A DNA stretch of 64,000 nucleotides, taken from NCBI RefSeq assembly GCF_001029435.1, contig NZ_LDOV01000022.1, positions 124,001 to 188,000 of the forward strand, given 5' to 3'. Source of the DNA: Photobacterium aphoticum. GTDB lineage: Bacteria > Pseudomonadota > Gammaproteobacteria > Enterobacterales > Vibrionaceae. The notes under the pieces were generated by a model. The model did not search any database. It worked only from the letters and a program-made list of their open reading frames with translations, and was not told the origin of the DNA. Position numbers and translations under genes: made by a program. Positions 9,000-20,000 of the stretch are shown in pieces; the first letter of the stretch is position 1, and each line of letters opens with the position of its first letter.

Positions 9000-11000
9000 A
9001 TGAACTGTCGATTCCGTTTCTCACTGATAGCTGCTGGCATGATGCTGGCAGCTTCAGCGCAAGCCCTAGAGGCAAAATATTCCGTCAGTGATATTCCGCA
9101 GCTAGCGCCTGAAAAACAGCATGCAACCGCGAGCAAACGCGTTGCGTCACGTTTTACTCGCTCGCATTATAAGCAGTTTGCACTTGATGATACCTTCTCG
9201 GCCAGTGTCTTCGATCGTTATATCGAAATGCTGGACTTCAATAAAAGCTTCCTAACCGCTTCAGACATTAAGCAGTTTGAAAAATGGGAAACGCAATTAG
9301 ATGATCAACTTAAAAGAGGGGATACATCTGCCGCGTTCGACATTTATAACACTGCGCTTAAACGTCGCTACGATCGTTATCAATACGCGCTAACGTTGCT
9401 TGACCGCGATATTAATTTTGACACCAATGAAGAGATGGTGATTGACCGCTCTGAATTGCCGTGGGCAAAAGATCGCGACGAGCTGAATGAAATTTGGCGT
9501 AAACGCGTGAAGTACGATGCCCTAAACCTGAAATTAGCGGGTAAAACACCGGCTGAAATTAAGGAAACTTTGGGTAAGCGATACAATAATGCCCTGAAAC
9601 GACTGACTCAAAGTCACAGCGAAGACGTATTTCAAATTTACATGAATGCGTTTGCGCGTGAAGTTGACCCGCATACAAGCTATTTGTCTCCTCGTAATGC
9701 AGAACAATTCCAATCAGAAATGAATCTTTCATTGGAAGGGATTGGTGCTGTGTTGCAAGTGGTGGATGACTACACCGTTATCCGTTCTTTAGTGGCTGGT
9801 GGCCCGGCGTCGGCATCGAAGAAGTTGGCGGCAGGGGATCGCATTATTGGCGTGGCACAAGATGGCAAAGACGTGGTTGATGTCATCGGCTGGCGTTTGG
9901 ATGATGTTGTTCAGCTAATCAAAGGCCCTAAAGGCAGTAAGGTTAAGCTGGAAATCTTGCCAGAAGGTAATAACGCGAAAAGTTACGACGTCACAATCGT
10001 TCGTGACAAAATTCGTTTAGAAGACCGCGCAGCGAAGTCTGAAGTCAAAATGTCTCAAGGCAAGAAAATTGGGGTGATTGAAATTCCAAGTTTCTATGTC
10101 GGTTTGTCTGAAGATACCAAAAAAGAGCTGGCGAAACTGAATGATCAGCAAGTGGATGGCGTGGTTATCGACTTGCGTAATAACGGTGGTGGTGCGCTGA
10201 CTGAGGCTACCGCATTAACCGGATTGTTCATTAATAGCGGCCCGGTTGTACAGGTGCGTGACAGTTATGGTCGTGTAAAAGTGAATGGCGATTCTGATGA
10301 TCGTGTTTACTTTGATGGCCCACTCACCGTATTGGTTAACCGTTACAGTGCTTCAGCGTCTGAAATTTTTGCAGCAGCGATGCAAGATTACGGCCGTGCT
10401 GTGATTCTGGGCGAGCAGTCATTTGGTAAAGGTACCGTGCAGCAGCACCGTTCTCTGAACCATATCTATGATCTGTTTGATAAGCCTTTGGGTCACGTAC
10501 AATACACCATTCAAAAGTTCTACCGCATTAACGGCGGCAGTACGCAGAATCTCGGTGTAGTACCGGATCTGTCTTTCCCATCAGCGGTTGATCCGTCTGA
10601 AACCGGTGAGAGTGTTGAAGACAACGCACTACCGTGGGATAGCATTAAAGCGGCTGATTACAAGAAGTTGTATAACTACTCCAGCATCTTGCCGGGCCTG
10701 AAAGCCAAGCATGATGCGCGTATCAGCAAAGATATGGAATTTGGCTTTATCCAAGAGGACATTACTCTTTATAAAGCTGAAAAAGATATCAACACGGTTT
10801 CTCTGAATGAGAAGCAGCGTATTGCTGAGCAGGACAAAGATGATGCGGATCGTCTGGCGCGTTTGAACCAGCGTCAAAAAGCAATGGGTGAAAAACCGTT
10901 TGCAACGCTGGATGATGTGCCTAAAGACTATGAAGCACCTGATGCGTACTTGGATGAAGCTGTCGCGATTACGGCAGATTTAGTGAGCGCACAAAGCTAA
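9000..11000 (+). CDS. prc: periplasmic tail-specific protease Prc (Tsp)
   Basis: C-terminal processing serine protease (peptidase S41) that degrades or trims periplasmic proteins with nonpolar C-termini, including cell-wall enzymes. The 666-residue precursor has a signal peptide ending near SAQA (residue 22). A PDZ domain covers about 240-330 and the S41 core about 350-530. The catalytic Ser452 (SASASEIF) and Lys477 (SFGKGTV) fall at the same precursor numbering as E. coli Prc. The C-terminal DUF3340 region covers about 560-660. An AGGAG sits 14 bases upstream of the ATG. It is probably co-transcribed with proQ and ends in a strong terminator. Confidence 0.97.
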   Translation: MNCRFRFSLIAAGMMLAASAQALEAKYSVSDIPQLAPEKQHATASKRVASRFTRSHYKQFALDDTFSASVFDRYIEMLDFNKSFLTASDIKQFEKWETQLDDQLKRGDTSAAFDIYNTALKRRYDRYQYALTLLDRDINFDTNEEMVIDRSELPWAKDRDELNEIWRKRVKYDALNLKLAGKTPAEIKETLGKRYNNALKRLTQSHSEDVFQIYMNAFAREVDPHTSYLSPRNAEQFQSEMNLSLEGIGAVLQVVDDYTVIRSLVAGGPASASKKLAAGDRIIGVAQDGKDVVDVIGWRLDDVVQLIKGPKGSKVKLEILPEGNNAKSYDVTIVRDKIRLEDRAAKSEVKMSQGKKIGVIEIPSFYVGLSEDTKKELAKLNDQQVDGVVIDLRNNGGGALTEATALTGLFINSGPVVQVRDSYGRVKVNGDSDDRVYFDGPLTVLVNRYSASASEIFAAAMQDYGRAVILGEQSFGKGTVQQHRSLNHIYDLFDKPLGHVQYTIQKFYRINGGSTQNLGVVPDLSFPSAVDPSETGESVEDNALPWDSIKAADYKKLYNYSSILPGLKAKHDARISKDMEFGFIQEDITLYKAEKDINTVSLNEKQRIAEQDKDDADRLARLNQRQKAMGEKPFATLDDVPKDYEAPDAYLDEAVAITADLVSAQS

Positions 11001-11034
11001 CGTCTTTAGCGAATACAGTATTTACTGATGAAAC

Positions 11035-11060
11035 AACGGCATCTTCGGATGCCGTTTTTT
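11035..11060 (+). terminator. intrinsic terminator after prc
   Basis: Nine-bp stem (11035-11043 with 11048-11056), TTCG tetraloop and a T run. Confidence 0.9.
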
Positions 11061-11258
11061 TATGTCTATCATTTGATATTACGTGCTTTATCGACACGAG
11101 AATGCAAACCTGCTCCAAAATCAAATGAAACAATGCGTCTCAAAGGTGAGACGAAAAATTAAATGTCGTGATATTCATCTAATTTCTCATCATTAATCTG
11201 AAATGAGGGCTAGGGTTATAAATAGGTAGGTTATCCATCCGCATCAAAGGAGAACGCT

Positions 11259-11921
11259 ATGATGAAGTCATTGATGATTGCCGCAGTCCTCTTTTTTACG
11301 TCATTAAGTACAGCTGTGCGTGCCAATGACTTAACAGAGTTTGATTATCCTTTGTTGCTAGGAGATTGGTATTGGTTCAGTAATACGGATGAAGGCGTAC
11401 AAAGCGAAGGCGCCAGCTACCGTGCTATGAATATTAAATTCAAATCGAATTACCGTTTCGTGATCCGCCTATTACAAGTGGATGGCAGTGTGGATGAATG
11501 GGATGGTATCTACGATATCGATGAAACAACGATTACCTTTTCTTCTTATGACCAGCCGGAACAGCATCACAGTTATATGCTGAGTTATAACCAGTTTATG
11601 CTAGACGGCGCGCGCTTCACCAAACTGGCACCAGAGAATTTACCGGGTAACTGGCGTTCTTCGCAAATTTCCGGCCAGGATGTGGGGGAATCTGTTTCTG
11701 AACTCGCCATTTCATTACGCCCTGATTTCCTTTTCTCTGCTGAAGTTTCAGGCAAAAATGGAAAAAAGATTGAGCATCGTGGTATTTATTTCATCGAAGA
11801 TGATCGCATTGTTCTGATTTACGAAGACGGCCAGCATGACAGCCAATTCCAATTAGGGAGCGACACGCTGACATTAACCAATAAGCAATTTGGTATGGAA
11901 GCCATCATGGTAAGAGAGTAG
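11259..11921 (+). CDS. secreted hypothetical protein with an internal duplication
   Basis: Function not recognised. The 220-residue protein has a signal peptide (MMKSLMIAAVLFFTSLSTAVRA) and no further membrane segment, so it should be periplasmic or secreted. The mature part looks like two copies of one beta-rich module of about 85-90 residues. Copy one runs from LLGDWYW through YRFVIRLLQVDGSVDEWDGIYDI to FMLDGARFTKL. Copy two runs from LPGNWRS through DFLFSAEVSGKNGKKIEHRGIYFI to KQFGMEAIMVR. Each starts with a G-(D/N)-W motif, as lipocalin-like or other small beta-sandwich domains often do (inference). AAGGAG precedes the double ATG. It is a lone transcription unit between two terminators. 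Confidence 0.75.
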   Translation: MMKSLMIAAVLFFTSLSTAVRANDLTEFDYPLLLGDWYWFSNTDEGVQSEGASYRAMNIKFKSNYRFVIRLLQVDGSVDEWDGIYDIDETTITFSSYDQPEQHHSYMLSYNQFMLDGARFTKLAPENLPGNWRSSQISGQDVGESVSELAISLRPDFLFSAEVSGKNGKKIEHRGIYFIEDDRIVLIYEDGQHDSQFQLGSDTLTLTNKQFGMEAIMVRE

Positions 11922-12004
11922 GTGATAAGAACGTGTCGATGACTTAATCAACGTTTATTGGAATAGATTGAAATAGAAAGCGGAATACATCAATGAAAGG
12001 AAAT

Positions 12005-12036
12005 AAAAAAGCGAGAGTCTAGGCTCTCGCTTTTTG
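12005..12036. terminator. bidirectional terminator
   Basis: Perfect stem (12006-12017 with 12024-12035) flanked by A and T runs. It serves the secreted protein gene on the left and pncB on the right. Confidence 0.85.
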
Positions 12037-12067
12037 TGTTGTTACTTCCAATGAAGCAGGCGGGAAA

Positions 12068-13267
12068 TTATCCCACAATCTTAAATGCAGTGCGTAACTG
12101 AGACAGGTACTCGGCGTCACGGCAAATACTCTTACCCGGCTCATCAGAAATTTTTGCGACTGGACGGCCTTCACATTCCGTGAGTTTTAATACCACGTTC
12201 AGTGTTTTCACGCCTGGCAGATCACAGGTTAACTGCGTACCAATACCAAAGCTGGTGTTAATGCGGTGGGCAAAGTGCTTATAAATGGTCAGCGCTTTGT
12301 CTAGCGTCAGGCTATCAGAGAACACCAAAGATTTGGTACGAGGATCAATCCCCAGTTCTTCGTAATGAGCGATAGCTTTTTCACCCCAAGCGATAGGATC
12401 ACCACTGTCATGACGCAAACCGATGAAACGCTCAGACAGGCGCAGGTCAAAGTCACGCAGGAAAGCATCCATATTGATGCAGTCGGTGAGGGCAATGCCC
12501 AATGAATCTGGGTATTCCTGTAGCCAGCGGTTCAGCGCCAGTTGTTGTGAGTCGGCCAATTCACCAGACAATTGTTGATGTGCCTGGAACCACTCATGCG
12601 CCTGTGTGCCTACCGGTGTCAGTTCGCGAGTGCGAGCAAGATGGTAGTTTGATGTGCCTTTAAATTCTGGCACGTTGGCTTTCAGGTAATCCACCACGTG
12701 TTGGTGAACTTCTTTAGAGAAGCGGCGGCGTGTACCGAAGTCAACAAGGCTAAACGCATCCAGATCAATGCCTTCTTCGTTGGCTCGCTGGTAGAAGCGT
12801 TCTAGCTTTTCCTGTAGCTGCGCAATGGCACCGTCTACAGACGCATTTGGGTAAGTGTGCTGGCAGCGCACTTCACAAATAATGGCCAGTAAAGGGACTT
12901 CCCATAAAATGATGTCCAGCCACTTACCTGTGATCTTAATAGCGAGTTGGTCACCTGAGGTATCAATTTCAACTTGTTCACTGTTAAGTTGAAAGTCTTT
13001 CAGGTAGTTAAGGAAATCTTCCTTAAAGAAACTTAACGTAGACAGGTACGCAATTTCTTCTTCGCTAAACGAAAGGCCAGCAAGACGGTTAATATGGTCT
13101 TGAATCTCTTGGCTAAAAGGACGTAGGTCTTCCTCGCTTCGGCAATGGAATTCCGCAACCGCTTCAGTGTTTGGGTATTGATGATAAATTGCTTGCTGCA
13201 TATGTAGCTTATATGCATCGGTATCAAGCAGGGAGTCGATAATCCCAATGTGTCCAGAATGATTCAT
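12068..13267 (-). CDS. pncB: nicotinate phosphoribosyltransferase
   Basis: Converts nicotinate and PRPP, with ATP hydrolysis, to nicotinate mononucleotide in NAD salvage; cytosolic. With the ATG at 13267 it has 399 residues (E. coli 400). Typical phrases are [14 protein letters not shown] at the N terminus, [17 protein letters not shown], and [14 protein letters not shown] with the phosphorylatable histidine. FSDSLTLD and [12 protein letters not shown] complete the PRTase core. An upstream TTG at 13291 would add eight residues that enteric homologues lack. Neither start has a strong Shine-Dalgarno sequence. It is divergent from pepN across an unusually long 487-base gap. Confidence 0.95.
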   Translation of the reverse strand: MNHSGHIGIIDSLLDTDAYKLHMQQAIYHQYPNTEAVAEFHCRSEEDLRPFSQEIQDHINRLAGLSFSEEEIAYLSTLSFFKEDFLNYLKDFQLNSEQVEIDTSGDQLAIKITGKWLDIILWEVPLLAIICEVRCQHTYPNASVDGAIAQLQEKLERFYQRANEEGIDLDAFSLVDFGTRRRFSKEVHQHVVDYLKANVPEFKGTSNYHLARTRELTPVGTQAHEWFQAHQQLSGELADSQQLALNRWLQEYPDSLGIALTDCINMDAFLRDFDLRLSERFIGLRHDSGDPIAWGEKAIAHYEELGIDPRTKSLVFSDSLTLDKALTIYKHFAHRINTSFGIGTQLTCDLPGVKTLNVVLKLTECEGRPVAKISDEPGKSICRDAEYLSQLRTAFKIVG

Positions 13268-13754
13268 AGCTAATGTGGTTGTTTTAAGCAATTCGGAGAT
13301 TTTACCTTATTTTGAGCGTACGTCGTCTCAAAATGTTTCAAAAAGTTGAATTTTTTAGGCCACGTACCATACGCTGAAATCACACTAACAACAAGCATGA
13401 TAAGCATTTTAGTGTGTTTGAGAGGAATAGTGTAAACATTGTGTATGTTCGATGATCTCTCTGTAAATAAACATTTAAATAAACATTATTGCTTATCACG
13501 TTAAGTATAGTCAAAATGAAACGCTGTCAGTAAGCCTCACATTGAGTCAAATATTGAGCAGAAATTGACTGCAAAATTGTGGGCTTGGCCGAATATTCAG
13601 CAATTAGTCGCGTAACGATAGCGTGACGGCAGGAATTGACCGGATACACTTGTTTGTCTTACCTAAAGGCAGTTTAATGGAATTAACCGCCAGCGAGCAC
13701 CAGACTCGCAATACCAATAGGTAAAGATCAGCGCGGAAAAAAGAAGGAATTAAC
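13268..13754. other. divergent intergenic region pncB/pepN
   Basis: Nearly 490 bases without a gene. Around 13465-13490 a direct repeat of AAATAAACATT occurs twice in tandem, and AT-rich promoter-like sequence surrounds it. No NadR box of the TGTTTA-N6-TAAACA form was found. The pepN ribosome-binding site AAGGAA is at the right end. Confidence 0.4.
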
Positions 13755-16379
13755 ATGGCCGAACAACCAACAATGAATCAGCCAACGGCAAAGTACCGTT
13801 CAGATTACCAATCACCTGACTTCACAATCACTGACATCCTGCTGGAGTTTGATTTGCAGGACACCGCAACCCGTGTGGTGGCAGTGCATAAAGTGAAGCG
13901 TTTGAATCCAGAAGCAACGTCTCTTGTGCTGGATGGCGATGATCTGACATTGGTGCGTGTTGAAGTCGATGGCCAAGCGTGGACGGATTTCACAGAAGGC
14001 GAGAGCACACTGACGATCAACCAGTTGCCAGAAACGTGCGAGCTGTTGATTGAAACCGAAATTAATCCTGAAGCGAATACCTTGCTTGAGGGCTTGTACA
14101 AATCAGGTGGTGCATTCTGTACGCAGTGTGAAGCAGAAGGTTTCCGTCGTATTACTTACTACCTGGATCGCCCGGATGTATTGGCACGTTTCACGACAAA
14201 AGTGATTGCCGATAAAGCCGCATACCCATTCCTGATGAGTAACGGTAACCGTATTGACAGCGGTGAGCTGGACAATGGTCGTCATTGGGTACTGTGGGAA
14301 GACCCGTTCCCAAAACCAAGTTACTTGTTTGCACTGGTTGCCGGTGACTTTGATGTCTTGCGTGATCAGTACACCACCGTCAGTGGTCGTAACGTTGCCT
14401 TGGAAATCTACGTTGATAAAGGCAACCTAGACCGCGCTGAGTACGCGATGACATCGCTGATCAACTCGATGAAGTGGGACGAAGCGCGTTTCGGCCTAGA
14501 GTATGATCTGGATATTTACATGATCGTGGCCGTTGATTTCTTCAACATGGGTGCGATGGAAAACAAAGGCCTGAACGTCTTTAACTCTAAGTTCGTACTG
14601 GCGAACCCAAAAACGGCGACCGATACTGATTACCAAGGTATTGAAGCGGTGATTGGCCACGAATACTTCCATAACTGGACCGGTAACCGTGTGACGTGTC
14701 GAGACTGGTTCCAGCTGAGCCTGAAAGAAGGTCTAACGGTATTCCGTGATCAGGAATTCTCCTCTGATCTGGGTTCACGACCGGTTAACCGTATCAACAA
14801 TGTACGTATCATGCGTGGTCCTCAGTTTGCTGAAGATCGCGGCCCGATGTCTCATCCAATTCGTCCTGAAAAAGTGATTGAGATGAACAACTTCTACACC
14901 CTGACGGTATACGAAAAGGGCAGTGAAGTGATTCGAATGATGCACACCCTATTGGGTGAAGCGAAGTTCCAGGCGGGGATGAAACTGTACTTTGAGCGTC
15001 ATGATGGTACAGCGGCGACATGTGATGATTTCGTGGCAGCCATGGAAGATGCATCCGGTATCAGCCTTGAGCGCTTCCGTCGTTGGTACAGCCAGGCAGG
15101 TACACCAGTGGTGAACGTTGAGACTGAATACCTTGCCGATTCAAACCGTTACCGTGTCACAGTGAAGCAGCATACGCCGCCAACACCAGGGCAGGAAGAT
15201 AAGCTGCCGCTGCATATTCCGTTCGATATTGAGCTGTACAACCCACAGGGTGAGGTGATCGCGTTACAATGTAACGGTAAGCCGGTGCATCATGTACTGG
15301 ACATTACTGATGCCGAGCATGTATTTGAATTTGAAAACGTCACTGAACAACCAGTGATTTCCATGCTACGTGAATTCTCTGCGCCAGTTATTTTGGAATA
15401 CGATTACAGCGATGCGGAACTGACGTTCTTGATGGTACATGCCCGTAACGAGTTTGCTCGTTGGGATGCCGGCCAAATGCTGCTGGCTAAGTACATCAAA
15501 CAAAATGTTGCTAATGTGCAGCAAGGCGAGGCGTTTGCCCTTCCGTCTGAAGTGATTGATGCCTTCCGTGGTGTGCTGTTGGATGCGGATCTTGATCCTG
15601 CTTTCATCGCAGAAATGTTGACACTACCAAGCGAGAACGAAATTGCCGGTTGGTACAAAACCGTGGATGTGGATGCGATTCATCAGGTTGTGGGTGAGTT
15701 GGAAAACACCTTTGCCCGTGAAATGCAGGATGAGTTCAGCGCGATTTACCACAGCCTGACGCAAGCGGCGTACAGTGTTGATCACGATGCCATGGCAAAA
15801 CGTGCTCTGCGCAATACGTGTCTGGCTTATCTGGCGAACACCGATCAGGGTAATGCGCTGGTTGAAAGTCAGTACCAAGCATCAGATAACATGACTGACA
15901 CCATGGCCGCCATGGCTGCTGCGAACAACGCGCAACTAGCATGTCGTGCAGCCCAAATGGCCGACTTCAGTGAGAAGTGGACCCATGACGGTTTGGTGAT
16001 GGACAAGTGGTTCATGCTGCAAGGTAAGAACCCGGCCGATAATGCGTTGAGCAATGTACGCGAAACCATGAAGCATGCGGCATTTAGCTTAAAGAACCCG
16101 AACCGCACACGCAGTTTGGTGGCGAGCTTCTGTGGTATGAACCCGGTACGTTTCCATGCGAAAGACGGTTCTGGTTACCAGTTCCTGACAGAAATTCTGA
16201 CAGAACTGAACACCAGTAATCCGCAAGTGGCATCGCGTTTGATTGAACCGTTCCTGAAATACCGTCAGTACGATGAAGCGCGTCAAGCGCTGATGCGTGC
16301 AGAGCTGGAGCGATTGTCACAGCTGGATAATCTGGCGAAAGACCTGTACGAGAAAGTACAAAAAGCACTGGATTTATAA
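13755..16379 (+). CDS. pepN: aminopeptidase N (M1 metallopeptidase)
   Basis: Zinc aminopeptidase that removes N-terminal residues from peptides in the last steps of cytosolic protein turnover. The 874 residues agree with about 870 for E. coli PepN. The exopeptidase motif GAMEN stands in FFNMGAMENKGLN. The zinc site HEYFH-x18-E gives H302, E303, H306 and E325, with the conserved NWTGNRVTCRDWFQLSLKEGLTVFRDQEF stretch. An Ig-like domain and the C-terminal helical DUF3458 region follow to the end. AAGGAATTAAC precedes the ATG. It is monocistronic with a terminator immediately after. Confidence 0.97.
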   Translation: MAEQPTMNQPTAKYRSDYQSPDFTITDILLEFDLQDTATRVVAVHKVKRLNPEATSLVLDGDDLTLVRVEVDGQAWTDFTEGESTLTINQLPETCELLIETEINPEANTLLEGLYKSGGAFCTQCEAEGFRRITYYLDRPDVLARFTTKVIADKAAYPFLMSNGNRIDSGELDNGRHWVLWEDPFPKPSYLFALVAGDFDVLRDQYTTVSGRNVALEIYVDKGNLDRAEYAMTSLINSMKWDEARFGLEYDLDIYMIVAVDFFNMGAMENKGLNVFNSKFVLANPKTATDTDYQGIEAVIGHEYFHNWTGNRVTCRDWFQLSLKEGLTVFRDQEFSSDLGSRPVNRINNVRIMRGPQFAEDRGPMSHPIRPEKVIEMNNFYTLTVYEKGSEVIRMMHTLLGEAKFQAGMKLYFERHDGTAATCDDFVAAMEDASGISLERFRRWYSQAGTPVVNVETEYLADSNRYRVTVKQHTPPTPGQEDKLPLHIPFDIELYNPQGEVIALQCNGKPVHHVLDITDAEHVFEFENVTEQPVISMLREFSAPVILEYDYSDAELTFLMVHARNEFARWDAGQMLLAKYIKQNVANVQQGEAFALPSEVIDAFRGVLLDADLDPAFIAEMLTLPSENEIAGWYKTVDVDAIHQVVGELENTFAREMQDEFSAIYHSLTQAAYSVDHDAMAKRALRNTCLAYLANTDQGNALVESQYQASDNMTDTMAAMAAANNAQLACRAAQMADFSEKWTHDGLVMDKWFMLQGKNPADNALSNVRETMKHAAFSLKNPNRTRSLVASFCGMNPVRFHAKDGSGYQFLTEILTELNTSNPQVASRLIEPFLKYRQYDEARQALMRAELERLSQLDNLAKDLYEKVQKALDL

Positions 16380-16397
16380 TCCGTTAGCGTAGAATGA

Positions 16398-16424
16398 GGG
16401 CGAGCCGATGTGCTCGCCTTTTTT
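16398..16424 (+). terminator. intrinsic terminator after pepN
   Basis: Stem GGCGAGC/GCTCGCC (16399-16405 with 16412-16418) followed by six T. Confidence 0.9.
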
Positions 16425-16451
16425 ATTGATATTGCTTGAGTGTTACACAAA

Positions 16452-16673
16452 ATGAAAAGCTACACGTTTTCTTTGGCTGTGAATTATCAGCAGTTTTTAC
16501 ATCATTACTCTGGTGCTGCCAGTAACGTGGTGTTGATGACCGATTGTGGTTTAAGGCTGCAATTACCTGCTGTGCGCCTGCGACCGTTCCTTGGGCATAG
16601 CGGGATCTATGGTCGATTTAGATTGCATGTGGATGCCAATAACAAGTTTCAGCGCATCGAAAAGATTGCGTAA
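16452..16673 (+). CDS. DUF2835 family protein
   Basis: A 73-residue conserved gammaproteobacterial protein of unknown function (DUF2835). Matching phrases are YTFSLAVNYQQFLHHYSGAASNV, GLRLQLPAVRLRPFLGHSGIYGRFRL and the closing RIEKI. It has no signal peptide or membrane segment. The ATG at 16452 is chosen over an in-frame GTG at 16440 because the family begins a few residues before YxFSL; neither has a strong ribosome-binding site. The location just after pepN recurs in related genomes, though a terminator separates the two here. Confidence 0.8.
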   Translation: MKSYTFSLAVNYQQFLHHYSGAASNVVLMTDCGLRLQLPAVRLRPFLGHSGIYGRFRLHVDANNKFQRIEKIA

Positions 16674-17006
16674 TATGCAGTAGGTACCAAACCGCATTAT
16701 CGGTGAGTGATAGCAAAGAGCAGGTATGCTGATTTTCATCAAGACGATAAATCATATATACCAGCCATGAGCCTAGAGTCAGATTGGATGGGGATTTCAC
16801 CGAACAAAACCTTTATGCCAGTCACACATTCGATATTCAGTCTGATATGAAGCATCAAATGCGTAACGATATCGCAACAATCGATCTTACAATAGCCATA
16901 ACAACGTGCTGCTGATTATTGAGATGATCAGCAGAGAAAAACCAATCTCGTGAATGAGTTATATGACTCTATACTTGATGGATAAACAGAACGATGGAGT
17001 ATGGCG
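16674..17006. other. intergenic region before gdhB
   Basis: About 330 bases with no recognisable gene. An eight-bp hairpin (16909-16916 with 16927-16934) lies about 70 bases before gdhB. It lacks a T run and could be a leader structure; the function is unknown. Confidence 0.35.
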
Positions 17007-20000
17007 ATGACGACACCTGACCCGATAGTGCCCGTATTACTCGAAAAAGTGTATGGCTTAATTCAGGATAAGATTGAAAGTAGCCAGCAATCGTTAGTGG
17101 AAGTCTTTGCCCAGCGATTATTGGGGCAATTGGCCGATGACGATCTCTTACAACGTAATGAATCTGATCTCTATGGTGCGGTGTTAAGTCTCTGGCACCA
17201 TTTAGTACAAAATCAGCCTGATAAAATTTCTGTTCGTGTTTATAACCCCACACTCAGCCGTTATGGCTGGCAATCCACTCACACCGTTGTTGAAATTGTC
17301 ACGCCTGATCGACCGTTTCTTGTCGACTCCGTACGTTTGGCATTAACCCGTTTGGGGATGACCAGTCACCTAATGCTCAATGGCCCGTACTATTTTAAGC
17401 GGGATGCATCCGGCACCATTATGGATGCCTGCGGTAAAGAAGGGGATCTGCAAACCTTATTCCATATCGAAGTCGATCGACTCAACAAGAAGCAAGAACT
17501 CGAGGCGCTGAAAGCCGAGCTGGAACACGTACTGAGTGATGTGGAGTGCGTGGTGAATGATTGGCAGTTAATGCAGAACAAACTGCAAGATGTCGTTAAA
17601 GAGTTGAAAACTGCGCCGTTGCCAGTGGAGAAAACGGCTCGCGATGAGACCATCGCGTTTTTGGATTGGCTGACCCGACACAATTTTACTTTCATGGGTT
17701 ATCACCAGTATGATCTGATCCCCATCGAAGGGGATTACGAATTGCGGCCCTGTGAAGGCAGTGGGTTAGGGATCCTCAACCAGCCCAATAAAGTACGGAC
17801 GCTACGATTATCTCAACTCCCCGAATCGGCCCGCATAGAAGCGCGCAAACCGAATTTACTGATCCTGACAAAAAGTAATGGCAAGTCGAAGATCCACCGT
17901 CCCGCCTATACCGATTATATCGGCATCAAACGTTTTGATGACAACGGCAATGTCATTGGGGAACATCGGTTTACCGGGCTATACGCATCGACGGCGTATC
18001 ACCAATCCACCACGAACATTCCGTTGTTGAGCGATAAAGTCGCCCGTATTCTCGAAGAAAGTGGTTACCCGAGCGGATCACATTCCTGGAAAGCGCTCAA
18101 TAATTTGCTGGAAACTTATCCCCGTGATGAGCTGATTCAAGCCAACGAAAAAGAAATGCTAGAAGTCGGTCGAGGTGTGGTACGTATGCAAGACCGGGAT
18201 CTATTACGCTTGTTTGTACGACGGGATCCGTTTGGCCGCTTTTTCTCCTGCATGGTGTATGTCACCAAAGAACGCTATAACACCGAATTGCGCCGTAAAA
18301 CGCAGGCGGTATTGAAAGAGTATTTTGCGTCTGAGCAAGATGTCGAATTCACCACATTCTTTTCAGAAAGCCCACTGGCACGCACCCATTATATTGTGCG
18401 GGTCGAAAACAATAACTACGACATTGATGTGAAGACCATTGAGCATAATTTAGTGGAAGCCGCTTCGTCGTGGGAGGATCGGCTATACGGATCTTTGAAG
18501 GCGAATTTTGGTGAAAGCCAAGGGACATCACTGGCGAAAAACTATGCCCGCGCTTTCCCGCGATCTTACAAAGAACAAATGTTACCGGGCTCAGCCGTGG
18601 CGGATATCGCGCAACTCGAAGCGCTGAGCGAAAACAACAAACTCGGTATGCTGTTTTATCGTCCGCAAGAAGAAGCCAATGATTCGCGATTTGTGAAGCT
18701 GAAGCTTTTCCATCGGGATGAGCCTATCCATCTGTCAGATGTGATGCCGATGCTGGAAAATCTTGGCTTACGGGTGATCGGTGAATCCCCTTATCAAGTG
18801 GTGACAGCAGAAGGGATCGTCTATTGGATCCTTGATTTCGCCATGTTGCACAATGCATGCACGGGTATTGATTTGAGTGAAGCGCGGGATCGATTCCAAG
18901 AAGCCTTTGCCGCGATTTGGCACGGCGAACTGGAAAGTGATGGCTTTAACCGTTTGGTGCTGTGTGCCGGATTAACCGGGCGAGAAATTACCATTCTGCG
19001 CAGCTTTGCGCGTTATATGCGACAAGTGGGCTTCCCATTCAGTCAGCATTATATTGAGGAAACTTTATCCGGTCATAGCGATTTAGCGAAAGATCTGGTG
19101 GCCTTGTTCCGATTGCGTTTTGATCCTAAAGGCAGCTATACAGAAAAAGCCGAGCAGGGATTGATTGCCCATTTGAATGAGAAATTGGAACACGTTGAGA
19201 GTCTGGATGACGATCGGATCATCCGTCGCTACATGGATATGATCCTTGCCACTCAGCGTACCAATTATTACCAACTTGGCGATCAGGGGAAAGCCAAGCC
19301 TTGGCTCTCCCTGAAACTGCGACCTGCCGATATTCCTGATATTCCACCGCCTGTGCCGTTCTTTGAGATTTTTGTTTATGCGCCTGATATTGAGGGGGTG
19401 CATTTACGTGGCGGTAAAGTGGCACGCGGCGGTCTGCGCTGGTCGGATCGACAGGAAGATTTCCGAACGGAAATTCTGGGCTTAGTGAAAGCGCAGCAGG
19501 TTAAAAATACCGTGATTGTGCCGGTCGGTGCGAAAGGCGGCTTTGTTTGTAAGCGTCAGCCTCAGCTCACCGGTCGAGAAGCCATACTGGCTGAAGGGCA
19601 ACGCTGTTATAAGCGTTTTATTCGCGCCTTGTTAGATGTGACGGACAACATTGTTGATGGCACCTTGATACCACCCGCCAGCGTGGTGCGACACGATGAA
19701 GATGATCCGTACCTGGTTGTGGCGGCAGATAAGGGGACGGCTACCTTTTCTGATCTCGCCAATGCGGTGTCTGAAGATTACGGTTTTTGGCTGGGGGATG
19801 CGTTTGCCTCTGGGGGATCCAATGGTTATGACCATAAGAAAATGGGGATCACCGCGAAAGGCGGTTGGGAATCGGTGAAGCGTCACTTCCGCGAACTGGG
19901 TATCAATTGTCAGGAAACCGACTTTACCTGTGTTGGTATCGGCGACATGGCGGGTGATGTGTTTGGTAACGGCATGCTGCTGTCTAAACACACGCGTTTG

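Noticed and set aside
13440..13500. NadR-type operator upstream of pncB
   Set aside because: The TGTTTA-like elements are direct, not inverted, repeats, so they do not form the known NadR box.
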